Notes: generated by a model from the letters alone, not told the origin. Counted from the first letter of the stretch, positions 28,181-37,122 are shown. The stretch is DNA of 64,000 bases from Pyxidicoccus caerfyrddinensis (GCF_010894405.1 NZ_JAAIYA010000027.1:115140-179139); one strand, 5' to 3'. A program made the numbers and translations.

Positions 28181-29038
28181 ATGTGCGCAAGGTGGACGCG
28201 TGACGCCGCGACCGGGTTTTGGGCAGGCCCATGGAACCGTCCATGGGCGACGAGCGTCTCGGAAGCTCGATTCCGGAGGTTCATCCTGCTGCCCACCCTC
28301 TTGCTGAGCCTTCTCGCAGCGACGCCCGTGCCGGCGGCGGTGGAGATAGAGGTGTTTGTGCCGTTGTGCGACAACGCCTTGATTGCATGTGGCCGCGGCC
28401 CCGCAGGCGATCCCCGCTCCCTGGAGGCGAACCTCTACTGGGGCGCGGCCTACGGGGCAGAGCGCTTCCTCTCTCGGGCTCCCGGGTTCCGGGTACGGAG
28501 CCGCCGTGATGGCCCGGCGGACTCCGCCGTGCTGCGCGAGCTCGTCATCGAGAGGGCTGCCACCCACGGCGAACGGCCTGTCCGGCTCCTGCTCCATGCC
28601 TATGCGGGAGACCGGATTGACAGCGCACTGGAGGACTTCCTGCGCGCCGCTGCGGGGGCGAGCCAGGCCGACCTCGTGGTCTGGGCCGGACATGACCGGC
28701 TCATGGACCGCCCCCCACCCGGGATTCAGCCCCTCCCAGGTGCCACGCCAAGGCCTGTTGCGGTCCTGGCCTGTATGAGCGAGCAGTTCTTCGGACCGGT
28801 GCTGCAGTCACTCGGAGCTCAGCCGGTCGTGCTCACCCGGACCCTGATGGCGCCCGAGGCCTACCTCCTCGAAGCGTTGGCATCCGTCGCTGCACGGCAC
28901 AGTCTCTCGGAGGTAGCAGCCCTGCGCATCGCGCTCGTAGACGCCTATGCCCGCTACCAGCGAATCAGTCGCCGTTCGGCCAGCTCGGTATTCTCCAAAG
29001 GTTGGCCTCACGAGACATCGAGCGCCCCTCGTCAGTGA
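28181..29038 (+). CDS. Secreted protein of unknown function
   Basis: 285 residues from ATG 28181, with a long basic N-region and then a signal-peptide core (ILLPTLLLSLLAATPVPA, cleavage before AVEIEV). The mature start EVFVPLCDNALIACGRG followed by NLYWGAAYGAERFLSRAPG matches the opening of a family of bacterial proteins of unknown function (pattern V.LCDN...NLYWG..YG). A later segment RPVAVLACMSEQFFGPVL is hydrophobic with a Cys. No known enzyme motif. The start codon is weakly supported. The 3' end overlaps the convergent BON gene by seven bases. Confidence 0.65.
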   Translation: MCARWTRDAATGFWAGPWNRPWATSVSEARFRRFILLPTLLLSLLAATPVPAAVEIEVFVPLCDNALIACGRGPAGDPRSLEANLYWGAAYGAERFLSRAPGFRVRSRRDGPADSAVLRELVIERAATHGERPVRLLLHAYAGDRIDSALEDFLRAAAGASQADLVVWAGHDRLMDRPPPGIQPLPGATPRPVAVLACMSEQFFGPVLQSLGAQPVVLTRTLMAPEAYLLEALASVAARHSLSEVAALRIALVDAYARYQRISRRSASSVFSKGWPHETSSAPRQ

Positions 29039-29760
29039 ACCACCCGGACCTGGTTGACCACCCGGTCCACGCCCCAGACGTACCAAGCGTCCATCTCGGC
29101 CATGTGCCGCTGCTCCTGACTCGGCACCACGCCCGTCAGCGTGACGATGCTGTTGCGCGTGGCCACCTGGATGTTCCCCGCCTCCACGAAGGGGGCCTTC
29201 TCCAGGGCGATGCGCACGGCCTCGGCAATCTCACCGTCGTTGTCCTGCTCACGCGGGTCCACGCCGAGGCCATTCACCACGTCCCTCGACCCGGGAATCC
29301 ACCACGCGAGCACCTCCGCCAGCCGCTTGGTCCCCAGCCCGCCCACATCCCCGTCGAGCGTCACCACCCCGTCCTCGACCCGGACCTCGATGGTGCCCCC
29401 CCGAGAGCCCGGTGCCGCGACGCGCAGCTCGCGCACCTCCGAGCCGTCCCGGCTGCGCACGCCGACGTGCCGGAGCGCCGACTCCCCGAGCAGCGCGTCG
29501 CAGGCATGCTGGCGCACCTCGCCATCCGTCATCGGCCGGGCCGGCCGTACTCGGAGCTTGTCGATGATCCGGTCCACGCCCGGCACGGCGGCCGCCCGCT
29601 CGAGGGCCAGCTTCTTCGCGGCCACGTCCTCGACCTCGCCCTCCATGACGAGGTCGCCCCACTCGACTCCGAGCCGGATGGGGTGACGCCGCAGGTCGAT
29701 GCGCGGCTCGCCGCTCAGCGCATCGTGAACCGTTTGGGTGAGCTCTTCGGGCGTGGCCAC
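29032..29760 (-). CDS. Triple BON-domain protein
   Basis: 242 residues with three BON domains in tandem (about 4-75, 78-165, 168-242). Each has the signature of a short alpha/beta unit ending in a hydrophobic beta pair (LGVEWGDLVMEGEVEDVAAK; VRVEDGVVTLDGDVGGLGTKR; VATRNSIVTLTGVVPSQEQ) and a GVDRVVN or RDVVNGL tail. BON domains bind membranes or phospholipids, as in OsmY. No signal peptide is seen. The GTG at 29760 is chosen because AGGAGG lies six to seven bases upstream; an ATG ten codons further up has none. Related by domain to the BON protein at 42.3 kb. Confidence 0.85.
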   Translation of the reverse strand: MATPEELTQTVHDALSGEPRIDLRRHPIRLGVEWGDLVMEGEVEDVAAKKLALERAAAVPGVDRIIDKLRVRPARPMTDGEVRQHACDALLGESALRHVGVRSRDGSEVRELRVAAPGSRGGTIEVRVEDGVVTLDGDVGGLGTKRLAEVLAWWIPGSRDVVNGLGVDPREQDNDGEIAEAVRIALEKAPFVEAGNIQVATRNSIVTLTGVVPSQEQRHMAEMDAWYVWGVDRVVNQVRVVH

Positions 29761-29999
29761 ACTCCACCTCCTGGGTGTCAGCGGGCCCATCCGTCCGCGG
29801 GCCCTCCCGCCAAAGGTAGCGATGACCGCCGGAGGACGATGGCGTGCCGACAGGCGGCCGGGGCCTCGGTCAGCGCGGACGGGCCCGAAGCGCACTCGAC
29901 GGCTTCACGGGGGGCGCTGATTTAACTCGGTTTAATTCACCCCACTTCGGACTCCCTGCGACAACTGGATGAAAGTTTTCCGTTCCGAGGTCGCCAGCA

Positions 30000-31715
30000 A
30001 TGATCCAGTTCTTCCGCTCCCTGCCGCCGCTCCAGTCCGCCCGCCGCGAGCCCACGCCCGCCCCGGCCGCGCCGCCGCCGAAGCCAGTGGAGGTGCCTCC
30101 GAAGAACGTGAGCACGTTCGAAGGCGCGAAGCCGCCGAACCTCACGGTGGCCAGCACCCTGCGCACGGAGCAACTGGGCGACGGCCGTGCCAACTGTCTG
30201 GAGAAGGCGGTGGGCCTGGCCCAGCCCTGGGACTCCATCATCCTCATGAGCGACTCGAAGGACGGCGTCGGCCACGCGCTCGTGCGCAGGCCGGATGGCT
30301 CCGTGGTGGACCCCAACCACCCGGAGGTGCGGTACGAGACGCTGGGCCAGTGGCAGGCCCTGCACCCGCGTTACGGCCAGCCCATGTCGGTGCCGGCCGG
30401 TCAGGTGAAGCAGGTGCTCTCCACGCCTCCGGGGGAGAAGCGCGACGCGCTCATCCGGCAGCTGGGGCTGTCCGGCGTGGCGAACCGCAAGGTGGCGGAT
30501 GACGAGCCGCACTGGGTGACCCCGGGCGGTGGAATCAATCTCCGCAACGCCCCTTCCGCCGGGCAGACGCCCATCGAGGCCAATCTCGTCGCGGGACAGA
30601 AGCTGCAGGTGCTCGGCGAGAACGAGGACGGCACCTGGCTGAACGTGCAACTCCAGGATGGAACCCAGGGTTGGGTGCGCGCGGACCTGGTTTCCGACAC
30701 CACTGCTCCGCCCCCGCCGCCTGCTCCGCCCCCGCCGCCGCGCTTCCCCGAGTGGCTGGCGCAGGGCACCCGGCCCCCTGACATGGACATCCCCGTGTGG
30801 AACGCGCTGCCGCCGGAGAACCGCGCGCAGCTCATCCAGGCGGAGCGGGAGAAGGCCGTTGCCGAGGCCTGGCCGCAGCCGGACTTCGACGTCAATGGCC
30901 CACCGCCGCCCTCCATCGACGCGCGGACGTGGAACCACCTGCCGCCCGAAGACCGGCAGGCCATCTTCCAGGAGCAATGGCAGGCGGCCATCCGTGAGCA
31001 GACGGCCCTGCTCTTCAACGGCGTGCCCGAGGGCGGCGTGCGCGTGGAGAATCCCTTCCTCGGCGCTGACAGCTTGCTGGGCCGGGGCCAGGAGGGCCAG
31101 TGGAGCCGGTACGCCGTGCAGGAGGGCTCCGCCGCGCAGTACTTCAACCTGCAGAAGGTCTTCGGCGAGGGCTGGCCCCAGACGCACTACAACCTGTGCG
31201 GTCCGCTGGCGGTGGGGGCCTCACTCGGTCTGACGCCGCAGCAGGCGCTCACCCTCTTCAAGGACTCCAATGGAGACGTGAGTGAGAACATGCTCAAGGG
31301 GCGTGGGACGACCGCTGGCGGGGACCTGATGAAGATGTACGAGGCCGCGGGCTTCACGGCGGAGTACTCGGCGGGCCAGTTCACCCAGCCGCAGGACATG
31401 GCGCGGCTATTGGCCGAGGGCAAGCTGCTCACCGCGGTGGTGAACATCGACACCACGGGCGCGGGCGGCATGCTGCGCGACTTTGACGACAGCACGAAGC
31501 AGGTGGCGCACTGGGTGAACGTGCGCGCGGTGGAGCAGACCGGCAACGGCGAGTGGATGGTGCGCGTCTACAACCCCTTCGAGAACCGTGAGGAGGTCTA
31601 CTCCTGGGACGAGTTCAAGGAGTCGTGGAGCAAGACCGGAGGCAAGAACGACAAGGGCGAGTCCTGGTTCAACCAGGCCTACGGCATGGTCGTCGCCACG
31701 CCGCCGGCGGAGTGA
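30000..31715 (+). CDS. Protein with two papain-like (C39-type and transglutaminase-like) domains and SH3b
   Basis: 571 residues, no signal peptide. Three regions. (1) about 40-150: NCLEKA (Cys66), GHALVRRPDG (His92) and VDPNHP (Asp104/Asn106), in the Cys-His-Asp order of transglutaminase/papain-like folds. (2) about 172-232: bacterial SH3 domain (GINLRNAPS, QGWVRADLV), a peptidoglycan/cell-wall binding module, followed by a Pro-rich linker. (3) about 385-545: C39-like peptidase with YNLCGPLAVGASLGL (Cys400), VAHWVNVRAV (His504) and VYNPFENREE (Asn525). The domain set suggests a peptidase effector acting on envelopes or proteins. Upstream of a peptidoglycan hydrolase gene. ATG 30000 has no strong ribosome binding site. 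Confidence 0.75.
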   Translation: MIQFFRSLPPLQSARREPTPAPAAPPPKPVEVPPKNVSTFEGAKPPNLTVASTLRTEQLGDGRANCLEKAVGLAQPWDSIILMSDSKDGVGHALVRRPDGSVVDPNHPEVRYETLGQWQALHPRYGQPMSVPAGQVKQVLSTPPGEKRDALIRQLGLSGVANRKVADDEPHWVTPGGGINLRNAPSAGQTPIEANLVAGQKLQVLGENEDGTWLNVQLQDGTQGWVRADLVSDTTAPPPPPAPPPPPRFPEWLAQGTRPPDMDIPVWNALPPENRAQLIQAEREKAVAEAWPQPDFDVNGPPPPSIDARTWNHLPPEDRQAIFQEQWQAAIREQTALLFNGVPEGGVRVENPFLGADSLLGRGQEGQWSRYAVQEGSAAQYFNLQKVFGEGWPQTHYNLCGPLAVGASLGLTPQQALTLFKDSNGDVSENMLKGRGTTAGGDLMKMYEAAGFTAEYSAGQFTQPQDMARLLAEGKLLTAVVNIDTTGAGGMLRDFDDSTKQVAHWVNVRAVEQTGNGEWMVRVYNPFENREEVYSWDEFKESWSKTGGKNDKGESWFNQAYGMVVATPPAE

Positions 31716-31828
31716 CGGGCATCGCGACCTGAATTCCGCGCTTTTCTGACGCGGCGCGGGAAACTTTTCTTTGGAGCCTCAGAGAATAGGAGCGTTCTCT
31801 CATCTTCCAGGGAAAGGACCAGCCCCCC

Positions 31829-32743
31829 ATGGTCGCCATTGCCCGAGCCTCCTCCGCCACCGCGCTCCGCCAGACGGCGGCCCTCGCCGCTCCTCCCACG
31901 CTCCGTGAGGGCGCGAAGGGCGCCTCCGTGGTGACGCTGCAGAACAAGCTGAAGGCCGCGGGCTTCAACCCCGGCGCCGCGGACGGCGCGTTCGGCCCGA
32001 AGACGGAGGCCGCGGTGAAGTCCTTCCAGCGGGCCCGTGGGCTCACCGCTGACGGCGTCGTGGGCCCGAAGACGTGGGCGGCGCTCAACAAGCCGCCCGC
32101 GTCCTCCGGTGGCTCCGGCCCCACGCTGCGCGAGGGCGCGAAGGGCGAGCCGGTGCGCGCGCTGCAGAAGCGCCTCAATGCACTGGGCTTCAATGCGGGT
32201 ACGGCCGACGGGAGTTTCGGTCCCAAGACGGAGTCTGCGGTGAAGGCGTTCCAGCGGGCGAAGGGCCTGACGGCCGACGGCGTCGTGGGCCCGAAGACGT
32301 GGGACAAGCTGGGCATCAAGGTGTCGGGCCCCGTGACGCAGGGCCCGGGCGGTGGCGGCAAGGTCGTCACGGGCTATGTGAATGGCACGCCCCGCAACAT
32401 CACCGTCGCCTCCGTTCCCAACGGGAAGGTGATGCGCTCGGATGCGGCGGCCGCGTACAACCGCATGTATGCGGATGCGAGGGCAGCGGGCATCACCCTG
32501 AAGGTGAACAGCGGCTTCCGCACCATGGCGGAGCAGCAGGCGCTCTACCGCGCGTACCAGAACGGCACGGGCAACCTCGCGGCGAAGCCTGGCTACTCCA
32601 ACCACCAGGGCGGCATCGCGGTGGACATCAACGTGGGCGGCACCGGCACCTCCACGTACCGCTGGCTGGCGGCGAACGCGAGCAAGTATGGCTTTGCGCG
32701 CACCGTGCCTTCCGAGCCGTGGCACTGGGAGTTCCGCCGGTAG
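31829..32743 (+). CDS. Peptidoglycan-binding D-Ala-D-Ala carboxypeptidase (VanY-like)
   Basis: 304 residues. Two PG_binding_1 repeats (about 24-88 and 97-165: LREGAKGxxVxxLQxxL and FGPKTExAVKxFQRAxGLTADG VVGPKTW, nearly identical), a Gly-rich linker and a LAS-type peptidase with zinc ligands His259 and Asp266 (SNHQGGIAVDI) and His299 (PWHWEF). Cleaves peptide cross-bridges or stem peptides of peptidoglycan. There is no signal peptide; it resembles phage endolysins or leaderless predation enzymes. ATG 31829 follows GGAAAGGA. It lies 113 bases after the double papain-fold gene on the same strand. Confidence 0.88.
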   Translation: MVAIARASSATALRQTAALAAPPTLREGAKGASVVTLQNKLKAAGFNPGAADGAFGPKTEAAVKSFQRARGLTADGVVGPKTWAALNKPPASSGGSGPTLREGAKGEPVRALQKRLNALGFNAGTADGSFGPKTESAVKAFQRAKGLTADGVVGPKTWDKLGIKVSGPVTQGPGGGGKVVTGYVNGTPRNITVASVPNGKVMRSDAAAAYNRMYADARAAGITLKVNSGFRTMAEQQALYRAYQNGTGNLAAKPGYSNHQGGIAVDINVGGTGTSTYRWLAANASKYGFARTVPSEPWHWEFRR

Positions 32744-32771
32744 GCGAAGCCTCGGCGTGGAGGAGTCCTCT

Positions 32772-34016
32772 TCAGCGGGCGATGGTGCCGGAAGCGGCGC
32801 CGTCACCGCGCGGCAAGGCCGCGGCAAGCAGCCTCGAGGGCCGCGACGCCATGAAGGCCATGAGTGCCGCTGCCCCGAGCAGCGCGGCACTCGCCAGGAA
32901 CGTGCTCGGGTAGCCGCTGCGGTCCAACAGCTGACCTCCAAGCGAAGCGCCAGCCGTGATGGCGAGCTGGATGGCCGCGACCATGAGTCCGCCGCCAGCC
33001 TCCGCGTCGTGCGGCAGCGTGCGGCTGAGCCACGTCCACCACGCAACCGGCGCCGCCGTGCCGATGAGCCCCCAGCCGCCGAGGAGCAGGGCTGTGGCCG
33101 GAAGGGACCGGCCGACTACGACCAGGACGACCGCGATGGCCGCCAGCGCGAGTGGCGCGGCGACGAGCACCGCGGACAACCGTTTGGCCACGAGGAACCC
33201 AATCAGATACGTGCCCAGGAGCCCCGCGGCGCCCATGCCAAACAGAAGCAACGAGAGCGTGGACACCCCGACCCCTGTGACTGTCTCCAGGAAGGGGCGC
33301 AGGTACGTGAACAGGGCGAACTGGCCCATGAAGAGCAAGGTGACCGCCAGGATGCCCGTCGGAGCCCGTGGGCGTCGAAGGACGGCAATCGTGCTCGGGG
33401 GCGGAGCGGCGCGCTCGGTGGGCATCCGGGGCAATGTGACGTACTGCCAGACGAAGGTGATGGCCGCGAGAGGAACGACCGCGAAGAACGCCCCGCGCCA
33501 CCCGATGTACTGCCCCAGGAAGCTGCCGAGTGGCGCCGCGATGGTGGTGGCCAGCGCATTGCCGCCATTCAGCATGCCGAGCGCGCGCGGCACGTCCTTT
33601 TCGGGCACCAGGCGCATGACGGTGGCCGCCGACAGAGACCAGAAGCCACCAACCACGACGCCGATGAGCGCACGCCCGATGATGAGCACGGTGAAGTTCG
33701 GCGCCAGGGCGACGACAAGGCCCGAGGCCAGCATCACCCCGGTGAGACCGAGGAGCAGCTTCCGGCGGTCGACGGCCCTGGCCACGGACGCGATGCAGAG
33801 GCTCGTCAGCACGGCGAAGAGGCCGGACACCGCGATGGCCTGGCCCGCGCGGCCTTCGCTCAGCCGGAGGTCGCACGCGATGGGCGTCAGCAGGCTTACC
33901 GGCATGAACTCGGAGGCGATGAGGGTCGAAACGCACAGGGTGAGCGCGAATACGGCCCCCCACGATGCGGAGCGCGGAGCCGGCGCCCCAGCTGCGTCGT
34001 TGAGTTGGATGGTCAT
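32772..34016 (-). CDS. MFS transporter (DHA1/NepI-AraJ type)
   Basis: 414 residues with about twelve hydrophobic helices, inner-membrane secondary transporter probably driven by the proton gradient. SASWGAVFALTLCVSTLIASEFMP at the first helix, the loop motif ARAVDRRKLLLG after helix 3, and GRALIGVVVGGFWSLSAA in helix 5 match the drug/nucleoside efflux group of major facilitators (NepI/AraJ). The substrate is unknown. ATG 34016. The upstream gap shared with the hydrolase gene carries one copy of a bipartite element whose other copy precedes the LysR gene at 36217, so that regulator is a good candidate for control. Confidence 0.9.
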   Translation of the reverse strand: MTIQLNDAAGAPAPRSASWGAVFALTLCVSTLIASEFMPVSLLTPIACDLRLSEGRAGQAIAVSGLFAVLTSLCIASVARAVDRRKLLLGLTGVMLASGLVVALAPNFTVLIIGRALIGVVVGGFWSLSAATVMRLVPEKDVPRALGMLNGGNALATTIAAPLGSFLGQYIGWRGAFFAVVPLAAITFVWQYVTLPRMPTERAAPPPSTIAVLRRPRAPTGILAVTLLFMGQFALFTYLRPFLETVTGVGVSTLSLLLFGMGAAGLLGTYLIGFLVAKRLSAVLVAAPLALAAIAVVLVVVGRSLPATALLLGGWGLIGTAAPVAWWTWLSRTLPHDAEAGGGLMVAAIQLAITAGASLGGQLLDRSGYPSTFLASAALLGAAALMAFMASRPSRLLAAALPRGDGAASGTIAR

Positions 34017-34157
34017 GAATCTCTCCGGCAGACGGGTGCGCAGGTGGCGCGCCCCGTGTTCGTCGAGCCGTCCGGTGCTGCCTGCGAGGCGGCTCGGAGG
34101 TCCGAAGGTCCCCTCAGAGGTACGCCCCGGCTCGGCCCGGCGCGATACCAGGACTGT

Positions 34158-34189
34158 GAACGGGCCGTTCATCGCTCGTTGACAATGGG
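34158..34189. promoter_or_regulatory. Bipartite element, copy 1
   Basis: GAACGGGCCGTT, eight bases, GTTGA, three bases, TGGG. The same three blocks at the same spacing occur at 36104-36135. The first block contains an odd-length perfect palindrome AACGG-G-CCGTT. It lies 142 bases upstream of the MFS start codon and about 113 upstream of the hydrolase start codon. Confidence 0.65.
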
Positions 34190-34301
34190 TCCTCGCGCCC
34201 TCCGTCAGGTCGCGAGGGCCTCGCAGTGCCAAGCGCTGCTTAACAGCCCATCAACCGACAACGCCTGGTTCGCGGTCAAAGCCGAGCGCATACATGAAGT
34301 C

Positions 34302-35402
34302 ATGACCGACAGACCCATGACGATGAAGCGGCTCCCCGCAGCCAACCGACGTCCCCTGCTCTGGGGACTTCTGCTCAGCTCATTCTCCACACTGCTGGCC
34401 TGCGCGTCGGCCTCAGCATCGGTGGCACGTCCAACGCCGGGCCTCGCGTCCGGGGACACGGCCAACGGTGCAGACAATTTCTACACGAGCGACAAGGTCA
34501 CCGTTCAGAAGGTCGTCTTCAAGAACCAATACAAAATGAACGTCGTCGGGAACCTGTTCGCTCCCAAGGACCTGAATCGCGGCGCAAGGATTCCGGCCAT
34601 CGTCGTCGGACATCCCATGGGGGCCGTCAAGGAGCAGAGCGCGAACCTGTACGCCACGAAGCTGGCCGAGCAGGGATTCGTCACCATTTCCCTGGATCTG
34701 TCTTTCTGGGGCGAGAGTGACGGCCAACCTCGCAACGTCGTTGCGCCGGACATCTATGCTGAGGACTTCAGCGCCGCGGTGGACTTCCTGCGCACCCAGC
34801 CGTTTGTCGACAGGGAGCGGATTGGCGCCATCGGGATTTGCGGCAGCGGGAGCTTCGTCATCAGTGCGGCCAAGATCGACCCGCGCATGAAGGCCATCGC
34901 AACAGTCAGCATGTACGACATGGGCGCTGCCAACCGCAACGGGCTCAGGCATTCGGTGACCCTCGGGCAGAGAAAGAAGTTCCTCGAGGAGGCAGCGCTG
35001 CAGCGCGATGTGGAGTTCGTGGGTGGTGAAACCCGGTATACGAGCGGGACGCCCGAGGAGCTGACCGACACGTCAACTGCGATGGATCGCGAGTTCTACG
35101 ACTTCTACCGCACTGCGCGGGGTCATCGTCCGAACACCACGACGCATCCGACACTCAGCAGCAACACCCGATTCATGAACTTCTACCCGTTCACGGACAT
35201 CGAGACGATCGCTCCTCGTCCGATGCTCTTCATCGCGGGCGAGAACGCTCACTCCCGGGAGTTCAGCGACGAGGCCTACCGGCTTGCCGGTGAACCCAAG
35301 GAACTGGTCATCGTGCCTGGCGCGGGTCACGTGGACCTCTACGATCGCGTCAACCTCATTCCCTTTGACAAGCTGACCACGTTCTTCCGGAGCAATCTGT
35401 AG
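34302..35402 (+). CDS. Alpha/beta-hydrolase, dienelactone-hydrolase-like, lipoprotein or secreted
   Basis: 366 residues. N-terminal signal peptide with a possible lipobox (SSFSTLLAC). Alpha/beta-hydrolase body: oxyanion-region GHPMGAVKEQS, nucleophile elbow GICGSG in which the nucleophile position is Cys180 rather than Ser, acid region LFIAGENAHSREFSDEAY and catalytic His in GAGHVDLYD. Cys nucleophiles are typical of dienelactone hydrolases and of the YcjY-like group. Substrate unknown. ATG 34302; ATGs at 34317 and 34323 in the same frame also keep the signal peptide. Divergent from the MFS gene across the bipartite element, and ends at a strong terminator. Confidence 0.85.
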   Translation: MTDRPMTMKRLPAANRRPLLWGLLLSSFSTLLACASASASVARPTPGLASGDTANGADNFYTSDKVTVQKVVFKNQYKMNVVGNLFAPKDLNRGARIPAIVVGHPMGAVKEQSANLYATKLAEQGFVTISLDLSFWGESDGQPRNVVAPDIYAEDFSAAVDFLRTQPFVDRERIGAIGICGSGSFVISAAKIDPRMKAIATVSMYDMGAANRNGLRHSVTLGQRKKFLEEAALQRDVEFVGGETRYTSGTPEELTDTSTAMDREFYDFYRTARGHRPNTTTHPTLSSNTRFMNFYPFTDIETIAPRPMLFIAGENAHSREFSDEAYRLAGEPKELVIVPGAGHVDLYDRVNLIPFDKLTTFFRSNL

Positions 35403-35425
35403 CGCCCCGGCGGAGCACCAGGTCA

Positions 35426-35461
35426 GGCCGCGGATCTTCGGATCCGCGGCCTTTCTCTCTT
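35426..35461 (+). terminator. Rho-independent terminator with UUCG loop
   Basis: Perfect 11-bp stem GGCCGCGGATC / GATCCGCGGCC closed by TTCG, followed by a TTTCTCTCTT tract, 24 bases after the hydrolase stop. Confidence 0.92.
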
Positions 35462-35529
35462 CCGCTACCGCGCACGCCCACCGTGCCCACTCTTCCTCGC
35501 AGCGCCCTGCGGCATGCATCGCGCGCCGC

Positions 35530-35961
35530 CTACTTCGCCAGCTCGACCTTCACCTCGATCGGCCCGGCCGCACGCAGGGCCTCGACGTCGCCATCGAGTC
35601 TGCCGAGCTTGATGAGCCCGCTCGAGTGGCTGAAGTCCTTGTAGAAGATGGCCAGGTTCCCCCAGGGCGCGTAGTAGGCGATGTCCCCGGCCGAGGGGGT
35701 GGAGCCCGAGGGGGCCCCTTTCGTGGACAGGCGCTTGGGCAGGTCGCTGACCTTCTCGGTGGACGCGTAGTCCGTCAGGGCCAACGTCAGAGGCAGCAGG
35801 GCAGCGAAGTCGCGCGCCGTCGCGTTGTCGAGCAGCGTGGCTGTCAGGACCTTCGCTCCGGCCGTCAGTCGAATCTTCATGGGCTTTCCCTCAGTGCGCA
35901 CATGCTGCTGCGCCAGGGCTGGGCTCGCCATGAGCCCGAGTACAACAGCGAGTCGAATCAT
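35530..35961 (-). CDS. Secreted cyclophilin-like fold protein
   Basis: 143 residues. Signal peptide MIRLAVVLGLMASPALA, cleavage before QQ. The mature part (KIRLTAGAKVLTATLLDNATARDFAALLP, DLPKRL, YYAPWGNLAIFYKDF, GLIKLGRLDGDVEAL) follows the cyclophilin-like family seen in small bacterial proteins (TM1367/DUF-type): beta-barrel with a conserved Gly-Asp-Ile-Ala-Tyr-Tyr segment. Peptidyl-prolyl isomerase activity is not established for this group. ATG 35961 has GAGGAA upstream. Divergent from the LysR gene; the bipartite element copy 2 lies 143 bases upstream, the same distance as copy 1 from the MFS gene. Confidence 0.8.
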   Translation of the reverse strand: MIRLAVVLGLMASPALAQQHVRTEGKPMKIRLTAGAKVLTATLLDNATARDFAALLPLTLALTDYASTEKVSDLPKRLSTKGAPSGSTPSAGDIAYYAPWGNLAIFYKDFSHSSGLIKLGRLDGDVEALRAAGPIEVKVELAK

Positions 35962-36103
35962 GGGTTTCCTCGATGTGGACGAAGGGGGGTCAACCCGTCG
36001 GGGCCACGTCGACCACCGGAGCGGCGCAGCGGTGCCTCTCTGGCGACGAGGCGCTCCAAAAGAGTAGGCACCGGGCCCCTGAGCGCACCAGACGCGGGAA
36101 AGC

Positions 36104-36135
36104 GAACGGGCCGTTAAGTGGGAGTTGATTGTGGG
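36104..36135. promoter_or_regulatory. Bipartite element, copy 2
   Basis: GAACGGGCCGTT-N8-GTTGA-N3-TGGG, the same blocks and spacing as at 34158-34189. It lies 82 bases upstream of the LysR start codon and 143 upstream of the cyclophilin-like gene. Confidence 0.65.
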
Positions 36136-36216
36136 ACGCTGCTTCCCCTCAAGTCGCGACTCCCCACCGAGCAGCCTCGACGAACCACACAGCAGCGTTT
36201 CGCAGGAACCAAGGCC

Positions 36217-37122
36217 ATGAAGACGGTCCTCTTCTCGCAGCTCCACGTGTTTCTCGTCGTGGCGCGCCTCCAGAGCTTCCGCGGCGCGGCGCGCGAGCTC
36301 GGCGTTTCCTCCGCTGCGGTGAGCCAGTCGGTGCGACAGCTCGAGAGGCAGCTGGGCGTCGTGCTGCTCAACCGCACCACCCGCAGCGTGGCCGTGACGG
36401 ACGCCGGTCGGCGGCTCGTGGAGGAGGCCGGCCCAGGCCTGGCCCAGGCGTCTTCCGCGCTCCAGAGTGTGTCGGCACAGCCCGGCGAGGTTGTCGGACG
36501 GCTGAGGCTGTCCGTCCCGCGGTCAGCCGTTTCCCTCCTCATCGCGCCCATGCTGCCCGCTTTCCGCACGCGCCACCCGCGTGTGGAGGTGGAGGTCGTC
36601 GTCGAGGATCGCCTCGTCGACATCGTCGCGGAGGGCTACGACGCAGGCGTGCGGCTGAGCGAAACCATCGAGCGTGACATGGTGCAGGTGCGTCTGACGG
36701 ACGCATTCCGCTTCATCGTCGTGGGCGCGCCGAGCTACCTCGCGAGCCACGGCACGCCCGAGCGTCCCGAGGACCTGCTGCGCCACGAGTGCATCAACCT
36801 GCGCTCCCAGACCACCGGCAGCCCGTACGCCTGGGAGCTCGAGCGCGGGCGGAGGACGTGGCGCGTCCCGGCACGCGGCAGCATCACCACGAACGACGAG
36901 CTGACCAGCGCCAGGCTGGCGGCCGAGGGGCTGGGTCTGGCGTATGCCTTCGAGCCGGCGGTGCAGGAGGAGCTGCGCGCCGGCCGCCTCGTCCCGGTGC
37001 TCGAGGCGTATGCGCCCACCGTGCCCGGCTTCTTCCTCTACTTCCCCAGCCGGGCACAGCGCTCGGGGCCCTTGCGCCTGTTCATCGAGACGGCCAAAGA
37101 ACTGGCCCCGAGAGCCGGCTGA
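36217..37122 (+). CDS. LysR-family transcriptional regulator
   Basis: 301 residues. N-terminal winged helix-turn-helix (VFLVVARLQSFRGAARELGV, SSAAVSQSVRQLERQLG, LLNRTTRSVAVTDAGRRL), then the effector domain with GRLRLSVPRSAVSLL and DAGVRLSETIERDMVQVRL. This belongs to the large group that includes DmlR and AaeR-like proteins. Bipartite elements upstream of this gene and upstream of the MFS/hydrolase pair suggest autoregulation plus control of those genes. The ATG at 36217 is the first that keeps the family N-terminus. Confidence 0.9.
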   Translation: MKTVLFSQLHVFLVVARLQSFRGAARELGVSSAAVSQSVRQLERQLGVVLLNRTTRSVAVTDAGRRLVEEAGPGLAQASSALQSVSAQPGEVVGRLRLSVPRSAVSLLIAPMLPAFRTRHPRVEVEVVVEDRLVDIVAEGYDAGVRLSETIERDMVQVRLTDAFRFIVVGAPSYLASHGTPERPEDLLRHECINLRSQTTGSPYAWELERGRRTWRVPARGSITTNDELTSARLAAEGLGLAYAFEPAVQEELRAGRLVPVLEAYAPTVPGFFLYFPSRAQRSGPLRLFIETAKELAPRAG

